DNA of 21,742 nt, from positions 1 through 21,742 of the IMG/VR virus record IMGVR_UViG_3300042392_001599; one strand, 5' to 3'. Below are positions 1 to 9,600 of this stretch, in pieces. Source of the stretch: a virus. The position numbers and the translations under genes were made by a program. Below the pieces are notes generated by a model that saw only the letters and a list, made by a program, of their open reading frames with translations, was not told the origin of the DNA and did no database searches. Each line of letters opens with the position of its first letter. Position 1 is the first letter of the stretch.

Positions 1-354
1 GATGTTTATATTAACGCCAAACGTTATATCAATATATCATCAGGTGATAAAGTAACTATTGATGTAGGAAGTGTAGACAGTGATAATGAGCAGAATATGT
101 TTTTAGTTAATGCTCCTAGAATGCAATTTGGATTAGAAAAAAACGGTCCATCTGAACCTGTAGTAAAAGGTGAGCAATTAGATCAAATATTAACTGATTT
201 AATGAGTGCTATAGCTTCATATAGTGAGTTAGTAACAACTTTAGCAGCAGTCCCTCCTACATTAATTGTAGCTGAACAGATGTTAAAAGGTAGATTACAA
301 CAGATAAAACTTAACCTTGATAATTTTAAATCTGATAAATCCTTCACAATATAA
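1..354 (+). CDS. C-terminal end of a phage baseplate hub/spike-like structural protein (5' partial)
   Basis: The reading frame is open from base 1, so the gene begins upstream; an ATG at 97 is internal rather than the likely start. The visible 117 residues begin with a beta-type stretch (ISSGDKVTIDVGS) and then read NAPRMQFGL followed by EPVVKGEQLDQIL and a helical tail. The pattern of an N-A-P-(K/R)-x-x-x-G segment followed by E-P-(V/L)-V-K/L-G and a helix is one I associate with the C-terminal ends of phage spike, hub and Vgr-like baseplate proteins; this is family memory, not a search. It overlaps the next gene by one base (TAATG), so the two are probably translationally coupled. The position just before gp25-like and gp6-like genes fits a central baseplate role. 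The exact identity is uncertain because most of the protein lies outside the window. Confidence 0.6.
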   Translation, partial: DVYINAKRYINISSGDKVTIDVGSVDSDNEQNMFLVNAPRMQFGLEKNGPSEPVVKGEQLDQILTDLMSAIASYSELVTTLAAVPPTLIVAEQMLKGRLQQIKLNLDNFKSDKSFTI

Positions 355-1538
355 TGGTTAATAGATTTACATATAGCGTTCAAACATCAGGATTTAATAA
401 AACACTTATTGTTTTTGACAATAGTAAAATAATATATACTGGTAGACCTTCTCCTACATCTCCTATTGATGGACCTAATTCATTAGTTAGTGAGGCAATT
501 CTCTTCTTAAGAGACACATACGGTCCATCTATTAGTAATATGGTTAGAGTAAATGCTCCAAATCAAGCAGCTTCTGTTCCTACTGTTGAGAGTAATCAAA
601 AACAAATAGATAATATAAAAGATCAACAGCAGGCTAAAAAGGACACTGCTGAAAAAGCACTTGATGATAAACAAAACTTTTTAGAAGAGCAAAGTAAAAC
701 AAGTCCTACTGATGCTAAAAAAGCTATAATAGGTATTATATTACCTTTATTAACCAAATTTATTAGTGCTGAAAAATCAGCTAATGCTATTATTAATAAG
801 ATAATAAATAGTACAAAAAGAAAATTAAGAGATAAAGGTCGTGTGGAAGTTGTAGGAGGAAAAATTACATTCACACCTAAAAATCCTGGTGACTATCAAA
901 GATTTAAACAAGATTTTGACCGTAAAGTAAATAATTTAAAAAATACAGTTAAGGCTTTAAAAACTACAGTTGACGCTTTAACCACATTACTTAAAGTACT
1001 TCAAACAGCATTAGTAGCTTTTAAAGTTTTACTAACATTAAAAAAGAAACAATTACAAATACAAGCAGTAGCCGCATCAACTGATTTATTAACTCCATCC
1101 CCAGTTAAAGCAGCTGCTTCTACTTATACAATATCTGATAGAGTAAGTCAAGATATGACTAAAAATTTAGAGAAAAAAATAGATGATTATATATTATTGA
1201 TAGGTATTATTAATTCTATATTAAAAATATTCCAAAAATTAATTAACTCTGTTAAAATAAAATTAGAAACATTAAGTTTAACAATAATATCAACCAATCC
1301 AACATTTACTGAATTATCACAAATAATAGATGAAAATCCAATTGCTGTTTCTTCTACAGAAGCTGAATACAGTAACGGAGAAAAACAATATATTATTAAA
1401 GTAACAACAACACCATCAGGCGCATTACAGGCTGTAGCGTATGATAAATTCAGTATGATGAAAATAACTCAAACAGCTCCTAGTAAACTTCGCAGGGCTG
1501 ATGAATTAATTGATGAACTTAAACAAATATTAGGATAA
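354..1538 (+). CDS. Helical virion structural protein of the baseplate region, function unknown
   Basis: A 394-residue protein starting in a TAATG overlap with the previous gene. The first ~70 residues look beta-rich, with a YTGRPSPTSPIDGPNSL loop. Residues ~80-115 are rich in Lys, Gln, Asp and Glu and look like a coiled coil. Two hydrophobic helices follow (around AIIGIILPLLTKFIS and ILLIGIINSILKIFQKLI), separated by a long Lys/Leu/Thr helical region. The C-terminal ~80 residues return to a beta-like pattern and end in a charged helix (ADELIDELKQIL). There is no signal peptide. The hydrophobic helices could pack into an oligomeric bundle or contact membrane during injection, but nothing in the sequence decides between these. 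Gene order places it among central baseplate or tail-tip genes. I do not recognise a named family. Confidence 0.7.
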   Translation: MVNRFTYSVQTSGFNKTLIVFDNSKIIYTGRPSPTSPIDGPNSLVSEAILFLRDTYGPSISNMVRVNAPNQAASVPTVESNQKQIDNIKDQQQAKKDTAEKALDDKQNFLEEQSKTSPTDAKKAIIGIILPLLTKFISAEKSANAIINKIINSTKRKLRDKGRVEVVGGKITFTPKNPGDYQRFKQDFDRKVNNLKNTVKALKTTVDALTTLLKVLQTALVAFKVLLTLKKKQLQIQAVAASTDLLTPSPVKAAASTYTISDRVSQDMTKNLEKKIDDYILLIGIINSILKIFQKLINSVKIKLETLSLTIISTNPTFTELSQIIDENPIAVSSTEAEYSNGEKQYIIKVTTTPSGALQAVAYDKFSMMKITQTAPSKLRRADELIDELKQILG

Positions 1539-1543
1539 TAAAA

Positions 1544-1551
1544 TATTTATA
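1544..1551 (+). promoter_or_regulatory. TATTTATA motif in intergenic gap (possible late-promoter-like element)
   Basis: The 16-nt gap before the gene at 1555 contains TATTTATA. The same octamer is in the gaps before the genes at 5153 and 11559. Its complement, TATAAATA, is the T4 late promoter -10 sequence, but here it reads in the opposite sense to the genes. It lies only 3 nt from the ATG, which argues against a promoter for this gene. Low confidence: the DNA is AT-rich and the octamer also occurs inside genes. Confidence 0.15.
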
Positions 1552-1554
1552 ACT

Positions 1555-2019
1555 ATGAAAGCAGACACATTTATTAAATTATTACGTAAGGTTGTACGGG
1601 AAGAAGTACAACAAGTAGTAAGAGAAGAATTAGGATTATTACTTGAAACACCAGTACCTAAACAAACTGTAGTAGAGACTAAACAATCTTCTGTAAAAAA
1701 TTCAATGGTTGATTCAATTAGATCAACAAGACCAACACAACCTCTTAAACCAACTTCATTTACTAACAATAATGTGTTAAATGATATTTTAAATGAAACT
1801 GCACAAGGTGGTGAATGGAGAACAGCTATTGATGGTCAATCACATATGGCTCAAGGTTTTAATGGAGGAGCAGCAATGAGTGAACCTACAGTAGTAGGAA
1901 GTGTAGATCAAATGTTAGCTAGTACTAGACCAGCAGGAGATATTAATGCTGTTAAAATTGATGTAGTACCTGATTTTAGTGGTTTAATGAGTAAAATGAA
2001 ACAACAAGGACAAATATAA
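1555..2019 (+). CDS. Small phage structural-region protein, function unknown
   Basis: A 154-residue protein. The first ~30 residues form a clear amphipathic, charged helix (KLLRKVVREEVQQVVREEL), likely a coiled-coil oligomerisation segment. The middle is polar and low in hydrophobic residues (Thr, Gln, Asn, Pro), and the end is a compact PDFSGLMSKMKQ tail. Such a helix-linker-tail design fits a small scaffold, chaperone or connector of the baseplate, but no catalytic motif is visible and I do not recognise a named family. The stop overlaps the start of the gp25-like gene by one base (TAATG), so the two are probably co-translated. Confidence 0.65.
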   Translation: MKADTFIKLLRKVVREEVQQVVREELGLLLETPVPKQTVVETKQSSVKNSMVDSIRSTRPTQPLKPTSFTNNNVLNDILNETAQGGEWRTAIDGQSHMAQGFNGGAAMSEPTVVGSVDQMLASTRPAGDINAVKIDVVPDFSGLMSKMKQQGQI

Positions 2020-2438
2020 TGTTAAAAAGACCAACATATAGACTCAATCCTTTAGATATAGGACAAGCTAGAGGTATAGGCATTAATGTTTTATTTAACA
2101 ATGATACTAGTGTGTTTAACCAAACATTCACTACTAAAGAACAAGTTAAATCTAATTTAATAAACTATATACTAACAAATAAAGGAGAACGTTTATTTGA
2201 TCCTGAATTTGGGGGTGATTTAAGAGCTACCTTATTCGAACCAGATACATCTTTTGATAGTGTAGCTGCTAGATTAGAAACAGAAATATACGCTTATGTT
2301 CCTAACATCATTATTAGAGACATAATTGTAAAACCATTCTCAGACGAGAATGTAATTAACATAGTATTAAATTATTCTATAAATAACCAAGATGATGAGT
2401 TGGTGATAAATGTTTCAACACAAGACTTAACTAAATAA
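2019..2438 (+). CDS. Baseplate wedge protein, GPW/gp25 family
   Basis: A 139-residue protein matching the GPW/gp25 family (T4 gp25, P2 W, VI-secretion TssE), which forms the part of the baseplate wedge that contacts the tail sheath. The diagnostic segment is visible at residues 46-65: NLINYILTNKGERLFDPEFG, with the conserved G-E-R and F-G that give the family its signature, followed by a short acidic/hydrophobic linker and a ferredoxin-like C-terminal half. The length is close to T4 gp25 (about 130 residues). It starts in a TAATG overlap with the preceding gene and is followed after two bases by the gp6-like gene; this W-J / 25-6 adjacency is typical of contractile-tail clusters and supports both assignments. 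Confidence 0.93.
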   Translation: MLKRPTYRLNPLDIGQARGIGINVLFNNDTSVFNQTFTTKEQVKSNLINYILTNKGERLFDPEFGGDLRATLFEPDTSFDSVAARLETEIYAYVPNIIIRDIIVKPFSDENVINIVLNYSINNQDDELVINVSTQDLTK

Positions 2439-2440
2439 TA

Positions 2441-4315
2441 ATGGCAAACGTACCTGATATAAAATATTACAATAAAGACTTTACAACATTAAAGCAAGAT
2501 CTAATCAACTATGCTAGAACTTACTTCCAAAATAGCTATATGGATTTTAGTCCATCTGCTCCTGGAAATATGTTCATTGAGATGGCTGCTTATGTTGGTG
2601 ATGTATTATCCTTCTATACAGATAATCAGTTACAAGAAACATTATTACTATACGCTCAAGAGAGAAAAAATATTATAGCTTTAGCTTATGCTTTAGGTTA
2701 TAGACCTAAAATAACTTCAGCTGCTTCTGTTCAATTAGATGTTTATCAACTGATACCATCAGATGGTTCTCCTAATTATAATCCTGATTTTAGATATACT
2801 ATGAGAGTAGGTGAAAACTCTACAATTAAATCTATATCAAATCCAAGTATAACTTTTTTAACTCAAGATGTTGTTGATTTTAAATTTTCATCATCATTTG
2901 ATCCAACAGATATTAATATATTTCAATACTATACTAATACAACTAACCCACAGTATTATCTACTTAAAAAATCAGTAGAAGCAATATCAGGACAAATTAA
3001 ATCAACTACATTTACTTTTGGTAATCCAATTCAATTTCCAACTGTTACTATCAATGATGCTAATATTATTGAAGTAATAAGTATAACAGATAGTGATAAT
3101 AATCAATGGTATGAAGTTCCTTATCTAGCTCAAGATACAGTATTTGATGAGTCACTTAACTTACCTATAAACGAGCCTAATTACTATACTGAAGATGATA
3201 ACTCTCGTTTTTTACTTCGTGTTAAGAAAGTACAAAGACGCTTTGTTACTCGTTTTGATGATGATAATAATCTAATGTTAGAATTTGGTAGTGGTGTAGT
3301 TTCATCAGCTGATGAAGTTATAATTCCAAATCCAGATAATGTAGGTATAGGTTTAGTTGATGGTATTAGTAAGATGTTTATGGCTTATGATCCATCTAAT
3401 TTTCAATATACAAATGAATATGGTATAGCACCTTCAAATACTACCTTGACCGTAACTTATTTAGTAGGTGGTGGTTCATCTGCTAATCTACCTTCAGATG
3501 ATATAGCTTTGAATAATTCTGTTAGTACAACAATTGACAGTTATAATTTAAATCCATCATTACTAGCGACAGTACAAGGTTCAATTAGATTTAACAATCC
3601 TCTTCCTTCATCAGGCGGTGGACCAGGTGAAACAACTGAAGAAATTCGTTTACAAGCATTAGCTAACTTCCCAACTCAAAATAGAAATGTTACTAAAGCT
3701 GATTATTTAATTAGAACACTTTCTATGCCCGCTAAGTTTGGTTATATAAATAAAGCTTATGTAACACAAGATTACTTAGTAGCAAATGATACTGATAAAC
3801 AAAATTATATCAACAATAACCCATTATCACTTTCAGTGTATATTCTATCTAATAATTTAGAAGGTAAATTAACTAGAGCGTCTAATGTTGTTAAACAAAA
3901 CTTAAAAACATACTTATCATACAATAAAATGATGAGTGATGCTATATTAATTAAAGATGCTTATTATGTTAATATAAAAGTAAATTTTGATATATCATTA
4001 CTACCAGCATATAATTCACAAGATGTATTAACTAATTGTATAAATGCTTTAAAAGAATATTTTGATGTTCAAAAATGGCAAATAAATCAACCAATAATAT
4101 ATTCAGATGTATATAACTTAATTGGAGCTATTAAAGGTGTTCAATCAGTTATTAAAGTAATTATTGAAAATTTAGCAGGGGGTAATTATTCTTCATATGG
4201 ATATGATATACAGGCAGCAACAAAACAAGGAGTTGTATATCCTTCAATAGATCCATGTATCTTTGAGGTAAGATACCCAGAGTCTGATATTTATGGCCGC
4301 ATAGTAACTTATTAA
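2441..4315 (+). CDS. Baseplate wedge protein, gp6 / baseplate J-like
   Basis: A 624-residue protein, close in length to T4 gp6 (about 660). The N-terminus contains the pattern FSPSAPGNMFIEMAAYVGD (residues ~36-54) and a following ALGYRP, typical of T4-like gp6 proteins of the baseplate-J superfamily. Around residues 410-440 the segment NRNVTKADYL...MPAKFGYINKAYV gives the conserved (Q/N)-R-N-V-T-x-x-D-Y ... P-x-x-F-G core of the J fold. In T4, gp6 dimerises to form the inner ring of the baseplate around the hub, bound to gp25 and gp53. Its position directly after the gp25-like gene agrees. A Gly/Ser-rich stretch (SSGGGPGETTEE, around residues 388-400) precedes the core and probably forms a flexible loop. 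Confidence 0.92.
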   Translation: MANVPDIKYYNKDFTTLKQDLINYARTYFQNSYMDFSPSAPGNMFIEMAAYVGDVLSFYTDNQLQETLLLYAQERKNIIALAYALGYRPKITSAASVQLDVYQLIPSDGSPNYNPDFRYTMRVGENSTIKSISNPSITFLTQDVVDFKFSSSFDPTDINIFQYYTNTTNPQYYLLKKSVEAISGQIKSTTFTFGNPIQFPTVTINDANIIEVISITDSDNNQWYEVPYLAQDTVFDESLNLPINEPNYYTEDDNSRFLLRVKKVQRRFVTRFDDDNNLMLEFGSGVVSSADEVIIPNPDNVGIGLVDGISKMFMAYDPSNFQYTNEYGIAPSNTTLTVTYLVGGGSSANLPSDDIALNNSVSTTIDSYNLNPSLLATVQGSIRFNNPLPSSGGGPGETTEEIRLQALANFPTQNRNVTKADYLIRTLSMPAKFGYINKAYVTQDYLVANDTDKQNYINNNPLSLSVYILSNNLEGKLTRASNVVKQNLKTYLSYNKMMSDAILIKDAYYVNIKVNFDISLLPAYNSQDVLTNCINALKEYFDVQKWQINQPIIYSDVYNLIGAIKGVQSVIKVIIENLAGGNYSSYGYDIQAATKQGVVYPSIDPCIFEVRYPESDIYGRIVTY

Positions 4316-4319
4316 AAGT

Positions 4320-4508
4320 ATGCCTAAATTTATAACAACCATGATGAATTCTTCAGAAGCTAATGCCTTAGGTATTACAACAACATGCCTTGCAGCTCTA
4401 AATAGTTTCTTCCAAGTATTTAATCCCTTAATAACAGGATTGTTTTATATAGCTTCTATAACTTGGCTATGCATTCAAATTTATTATAAGATTAAAATTA
4501 AAAAATGA
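4320..4508 (+). CDS. Putative holin (small membrane protein next to the endolysin)
   Basis: A 62-residue protein with one strong membrane segment, roughly residues 34-56 (FNPLITGLFYIASITWLCIQIYY), ending in a basic tail (KIKIKK). A second, weaker hydrophobic segment around residues 16-33 could pair with it. Size, charged C-terminus and a 4-nt ATGA overlap with the GH19 endolysin gene fit a holin that releases the endolysin to the cell wall. Holins have little sequence conservation, so the call rests on topology and neighbourhood. Alternatives are an antiholin or a small baseplate-associated membrane protein. Confidence 0.65.
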   Translation: MPKFITTMMNSSEANALGITTTCLAALNSFFQVFNPLITGLFYIASITWLCIQIYYKIKIKK

Positions 4509-5107
4509 TGAACTTAGAAAAATTAAAAGGACATATTCCAGATACAGTAATCGCTCAACTTCCTGATACAATTGTTAAATTTGAGTTAAACACACCATTG
4601 CGTTTAGCTCATTTCCTTGCTCAAGCTGGACATGAATCAGGTGGATTTAAGTTAGTGAATGAAAATTTAAACTATGGTGCTAAGGGTTTAACAAGTATAT
4701 TTAAAAAATATTTCCCAACAAATGATATGGCTTTACTTTATGAACGTAAACCAGAAAAAATAGCCAATATTGTTTATGCTTCACGTATGGGAAATGGTGA
4801 TAAAGCATCAGGTGAAGGATATAAATTTCGTGGACGTGGTTATATCCAATTAACTGGAAAAGATAATTATAAAGCTTTTGATAATGTAGTTGAAGAAAAT
4901 ATTATTGAAAATCCTGATTTAGTAGCTACAAAATATCCATTAATGTCAGCTGGTTGGTTCTTTCATAAAAATGGTTTACATAAATTAGCTGATGGTGGTG
5001 CAACTGACGCTGTTGTAACAACAATTACAAAACGTGTTAATGGAGGTACTATTGGATTAGCTGATCGTATTAAGCATTTTAAGGAATACTATGCTTGTTT
5101 AGCTTAA
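4505..5107 (+). CDS. GH19-family endolysin (chitinase-like lysozyme)
   Basis: A 200-residue protein that is essentially one glycoside hydrolase family 19 domain, expected to cut the peptidoglycan glycan chain. Two family hallmarks are visible: AHFLAQAGHESGGF with the putative catalytic acid E44 in the H-E-S-G-G motif, and ASGEGYKFRGRGYIQLTG (residues 101-118), where the G-R-G-x-I-Q-L-(T/S)-G substrate-groove motif is intact. Further on, SAGWFFHKNGL and ITKRVNGGTIGLADR match the conserved W-F and N-G-G elements. There is no signal peptide or wall-binding domain, consistent with release through a holin, the product of the gene overlapping its start by 4 nt. ATG at 4505 is followed by a second ATG at 4508, and either could be used. 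Lying between baseplate genes, it could instead be a virion-borne lysozyme; a free endolysin is more likely. Confidence 0.93.
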   Translation: MMNLEKLKGHIPDTVIAQLPDTIVKFELNTPLRLAHFLAQAGHESGGFKLVNENLNYGAKGLTSIFKKYFPTNDMALLYERKPEKIANIVYASRMGNGDKASGEGYKFRGRGYIQLTGKDNYKAFDNVVEENIIENPDLVATKYPLMSAGWFFHKNGLHKLADGGATDAVVTTITKRVNGGTIGLADRIKHFKEYYACLA

Positions 5108-5124
5108 TCTCTATAAACAGCCCA

Positions 5125-5132
5125 TATTTATA
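5125..5132 (+). promoter_or_regulatory. TATTTATA motif in the 45-nt gap before a structural gene
   Basis: The 45-nt gap after the endolysin is the longest in the window and contains TATTTATA ending 20 nt before the ATG at 5153, a plausible distance for a -10 type element. The octamer recurs 18 nt before the ATG at 11559. It is the complement of the T4 late-promoter core. A new transcription start after the lysis pair would make sense, but the AT-rich background keeps confidence low. Confidence 0.25.
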
Positions 5133-5152
5133 CTAGAATAATACTAAGATAA

Positions 5153-6268
5153 ATGGGTGTTTATAAAATTTTTCCATCACAGGATACAACAATCTATACA
5201 GACTACGAAACTCTAAATGCTGGGATAGACTCGATATTGGACTTATCAAAAAATGCTCCATATCTCTATCCCTCATCTTCTACTAGCCGTGTACTAATCA
5301 AATTTGATAATGATGACATAGCAGAAGCTGTCGCTAAATCAGGCGCTAATTTCACCGCTTCACTTAAGCTATATAATGCCCATGTAGATGGAATACCAGC
5401 CAATTTTAATATTGAAATACACCCTATATACCAAAGTTGGGATATGGGTACAGGACGTTTTAATAACATTCCTGAGACAAGTGATGGTGCAAGTTGGAAA
5501 TATAGAAATGCAAATCAAACCAATGCTTGGACTGTAAGTGGTTTACCTAATGGAGTTACTTCATCATATTATAGTTTAAATACTGGAGGATGTAGTTGGT
5601 ACACATCTAGTGTAACTCAATCTTTTGATTATTTTTCAACTAAAGATATTGATGTTAATGTTAGTCGATTTGTAGGATGGTACACAGCTAGTGTAATACC
5701 AAATAATGGATTCATAATACTGAATAGCACATCAGAATCAGCTACAGGTACAGGATCATTTGAATTTGATTATAACTATATTTATACATTCAATTTCTTC
5801 TCTAGAGACACTAATACTATTTATCCTCCATGTTTGGAGTTTAAATGGGATGATAGTACATTTAATTCCGGCTCAACTCCATATATACCAAATGAGGAGA
5901 TAAATATATCTATTGGTAATAACAAGAATATATTTTATGATAATGAATATGTAAAGTTTAGAGTATATGCTAGAGAAAAATATCCTCAAAGAATATATTC
6001 ACAACAGTCATTATATATATACAATAAATTACTACCAACAGCATCTTATTATTCAGTTATAGATTTACAATCAAATCTTAAAATAGTTGAATTTGATAAT
6101 GTAGCTACTAAATTAAGTAATGATACTACTAGTAGTTTCTTTAGAATGTATATGAATGGATTAGAACCAGATCGTTATTATAAAATACAAATTAAGTCTA
6201 CTATTGATGGTGGTACTTACATTTATGATGATGATTATTATTTTAAAGTGTTACAAACTGTTAAATAA
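5153..6268 (+). CDS. Phage baseplate/tail structural protein with a DNRLRE-like N-terminal domain
   Basis: A 371-residue beta-rich protein. The opening pattern (FPSQDTTIYTDYETLNAG, then ILDLSK and SRVLIKFD, residues ~7-52) resembles DNRLRE-type beta-sandwich domains, where F/P-x-x-D-T-x-I is followed by N-x-G and a (V/A)-L-(I/L)-x-F-D strand; this is a family resemblance by eye. The middle is rich in Trp, Tyr, Ser and Asn, and the C-terminal ~110 residues look like one or two Ig/Fn3-like beta domains ending in YYFKVLQTV. No signal peptide and no catalytic motif are seen. It overlaps the next gene by one base (TAATG), within a run of structural genes. A role as an outer baseplate or fibre-attachment protein is inferred from position. 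Confidence 0.65.
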   Translation: MGVYKIFPSQDTTIYTDYETLNAGIDSILDLSKNAPYLYPSSSTSRVLIKFDNDDIAEAVAKSGANFTASLKLYNAHVDGIPANFNIEIHPIYQSWDMGTGRFNNIPETSDGASWKYRNANQTNAWTVSGLPNGVTSSYYSLNTGGCSWYTSSVTQSFDYFSTKDIDVNVSRFVGWYTASVIPNNGFIILNSTSESATGTGSFEFDYNYIYTFNFFSRDTNTIYPPCLEFKWDDSTFNSGSTPYIPNEEINISIGNNKNIFYDNEYVKFRVYAREKYPQRIYSQQSLYIYNKLLPTASYYSVIDLQSNLKIVEFDNVATKLSNDTTSSFFRMYMNGLEPDRYYKIQIKSTIDGGTYIYDDDYYFKVLQTVK

Positions 6269-6615
6269 TGAGTGAACAAGTTAAGATACAGAAAACCATA
6301 TATGGTCTTCAAAGCTTTAACAATGTTATAAATACAGATTTTTCTGAGTTAATAACAACAGGACAGCCAACATCATCTGCTTCACCAGACATGACTGTTC
6401 CTCAATTCTTTAATGAATATGATATTTTATTTTATGAAATACCACCTTCAGGATCAGATGACTCTCATTTAGCTTTAGCTACTAGAAGTTTAGAATATAT
6501 AGGTGTATCTTTAGATGACCTACAAAATGAAATTACTGAATTAAGAGAAGAAAATATCGACTTAAAAAATCAAATATTATTAGCTTCTCAAATTAACCCT
6601 GGAACATTAATATAA
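6268..6615 (+). CDS. Small structural-region protein with C-terminal coiled coil
   Basis: A 115-residue protein starting in a TAATG overlap and ending one base before the next ATG. Residues ~1-75 are mixed, with a Pro/Ser-rich loop (TGQPTSSASPDMTVPQFF); residues ~80-105 form a regular coiled coil (LDDLQNEITELREENIDLKN). The coiled coil suggests it trimerises or binds another coiled-coil baseplate part, perhaps its immediate neighbours. I do not recognise a family. Coupling on both sides argues that it is made together with the large protein downstream. Confidence 0.6.
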   Translation: MSEQVKIQKTIYGLQSFNNVINTDFSELITTGQPTSSASPDMTVPQFFNEYDILFYEIPPSGSDDSHLALATRSLEYIGVSLDDLQNEITELREENIDLKNQILLASQINPGTLI

Positions 6616-6616
6616 T

Positions 6617-9600
6617 ATGTCAATAACAGTTACTAAACTATCCTATTCTAATAATATCCTATCTGGATCTGCTTCAGTACTAGTCCCTTCAAGAGACATG
6701 GTAAGGAATTTTGGAGCAGATGGAGATTTTGTTGAAATGCATGTGTCTGACCCCGCGGGCAAACATTTATATTCTGTTATTCCTTTCACTAACTATAAAG
6801 TTCCTGGTTTATTTCAACCAACTGATACTTACTCAATTCAAGAATTAGAATTTAATCCTGATATTGATATTAAAAATTTAGGTATTCAATTTGGTGATTA
6901 TAGAATTCAATATAATATTTTAAGACCAAAAGTAGTACTTGGTACTAATGATAGACCATTTTTCTTAAAAGAAATATCTCCAAATAGACTTGAACTTAGA
7001 TTAAGTACTAACAATATCACTAATGATCAAATAGAACAAGGTGTTATTGATGTTATTAATGAAATACAAAGTGTAAATTATTTTAAAGAATATTACTTAA
7101 ATTTTGGTAATAATAATTTAGTACCATTTGTTAATATAGCTCTAGATAAATCTACTTCTATATATTCAGTAGTTATAAAACTATTAAATCCATTACCTCA
7201 ATTTGGATATAATATTAATAGTTCTTTATCAATAGTTGATGAAATATCTAATCCACAGGTGTTTAATGTTGAAATAACATTAGATACAATTCCTGTTACT
7301 TTTCCTACATTACGTGGACCTAACTTTGATTTAGACTTAGATCAATTAAGAGTTGGACCTACACCTTATTATAACTTTAATCAAGTAACTAGCTATACAG
7401 GACAATTCGCTCCTCAATTACAACAGCTGCTTGGTCAATTAAGTGCTTCTAATTTTTCTATCAATGTTGATTATACTAATTATGAAGATTTTATTCATTT
7501 CTCTTCTGCCGCTCGTCGACTAGAAGGATTTAGATATAAATTAATTAATATTGAAGCAACCTCATCATTGAGTGCCTCAGCTGCGTCTAGTGCGTCTCCA
7601 ACATCAAACATAGATGCTGAAAACTATCAAAACAATATAAATAAAATAGTTCAAAGTTTTGATGGTTGGGAACAATATTTATACTTTCAATCAGAATCAG
7701 CAGCTTGGCCTAAACAAAACAATACTAAACCTTACATAGTACAATCAGTGACAGCCTCAGAGGCTGCTTCTTGGTTTACAGGTAATTATGATTCTTCATC
7801 AATATATGATGAAAATAATCAAAACTACTTATTATATACTTTACCAGGATATATAGCTGAAAATGAAAATAATGAATTAGCATTTGAATTTGTAGCATCA
7901 ATAGGACAAATGTTTGATGATGTTTGGATTCATATTAAAGCAATATCTGACTTATATCAAGCTAAAAATGCTCTAGACCAAGGTATATCTAAAGACTTAG
8001 TATACTTTGCTCTACAATCAATGGGTATTAATACTTACACTGATGAAGATGGAGAAAGTGCATTTAAATATTTGTATGGTATAGATGAAAACGGTAATTA
8101 CTTACCTAATACAGGATCTCTTGAAACATTAGTAACAGCATCCCAGTACCAAATACCAGGACAAGACCAACAAAAAGAAATTTATAAACGTTTATATCAT
8201 AACTTACCTTTATTACTTAAATCAAAAGGTACAAATCGTTTTATTCAGTATTTAAATACTATATTCGGAATACCAAATACAATAATGGGGTATATTGAAT
8301 ATGGTGGAGTAGATAAAGTAACATCCTCATTCGAGTATGAATATGATAGATTTACTTATGGTATGAATACATTTGATCAAGGTGTTGTAGAAATACCTTG
8401 GGTATTCTTATCTCAAAGTTTAAATAGAACTGGATATAATGATATAGCACCTGATGGATTTGAATTTAGATTTAAAGCATTTGCTACATCATCTAATGAA
8501 ATGAAAATTAACTATGATGTACAAACATTAGCTGGATTCAGTGATGATGTTACTTCATATATGAATCTTGATTTGATTTATACTCAAACTGGTTCATCAG
8601 ATTCTATTTATTCAGGTAGTACAGGAGAATTTGGCTATATTAGTTTCACTATCAACACATTTAACGTCACTTCATCAACTGTACCTATATTTACAACAGG
8701 TTCAGATGGTGAAACTAGTTGGTATAATTTATTATTACAAAGAAGATATCCTAATAGAAGAGTAGGACAACTAAATGATCAACAATATTATGACTTATAC
8801 GTTAAAAACAATGTATACGGAGAAATAGGTCATGTAGCTAGTGCTAGTTTATATATTGATGGTACTATTAGTTCAGATAATGAATTTTGGTATGGAGCGG
8901 TTGCTAATTCTAAATTACATTTAGGAAATGTACCACCATTAAGTTCTCCATTCTCTGGTTCATTTCAAGAGTTTAGAATGTGGTCTAACTATATATCAGA
9001 ATCTGCTTTTGATTCTCATGTTTTAAATCCTGAATCAATTGAAGGTAATTTTACAACTTCATCATTTGATGATTTAGCTGTTAGATTTACTTTAGGTAAT
9101 AATTTATACACTTATAATCACAGTACAACTACAGAATTATATTCAACCCATCCTGATCAAACTACTCAAATATTAACAGCATCATTTATTGATTTTCCTA
9201 ATACTAATGCTTATAATTCATTCACAGAAACATATTATGCTGACGCAGCTAATTCTGGATATGCTAACCCAGTAACAGATAAAGTTAGAATAGTAAGTGG
9301 AAGTACTTATGGTAATCAATTATTACCTTATAAGAGTATTGAAATAACACCTATAATTCCTTTAACAAAAGATTTACACTTACTTGATGCTAGTTTATCT
9401 CCACAAGATGAAATAGATAGAAATATCATAGCTCAGTTTGGTTCAACATATAATTTAGATGATATTATTGGTAATCCTGCTACAGGGTCTTATCAACAAC
9501 TTCAAGTACTACAGTATGATTTCTTTAAGAAATTTGATAACAAATATAACTACAAAGATTATATTCGTTTAATATCCTTCTTTCATAACTCATTATTTAG

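Noticed and set aside
183-383. Small minus-strand open frames (also at 623-874, 1530-1769, 5266-5469, 18197-18493, 20692-20895)
   Set aside because: All lie opposite strong plus-strand genes, and none has a recognisable domain or upstream signal.
5121-5157. CCCAT...ATGGG pairing over the start codon at 5153
   Set aside because: Only 5 bp over a 27-nt loop; too weak to claim as a regulatory structure.
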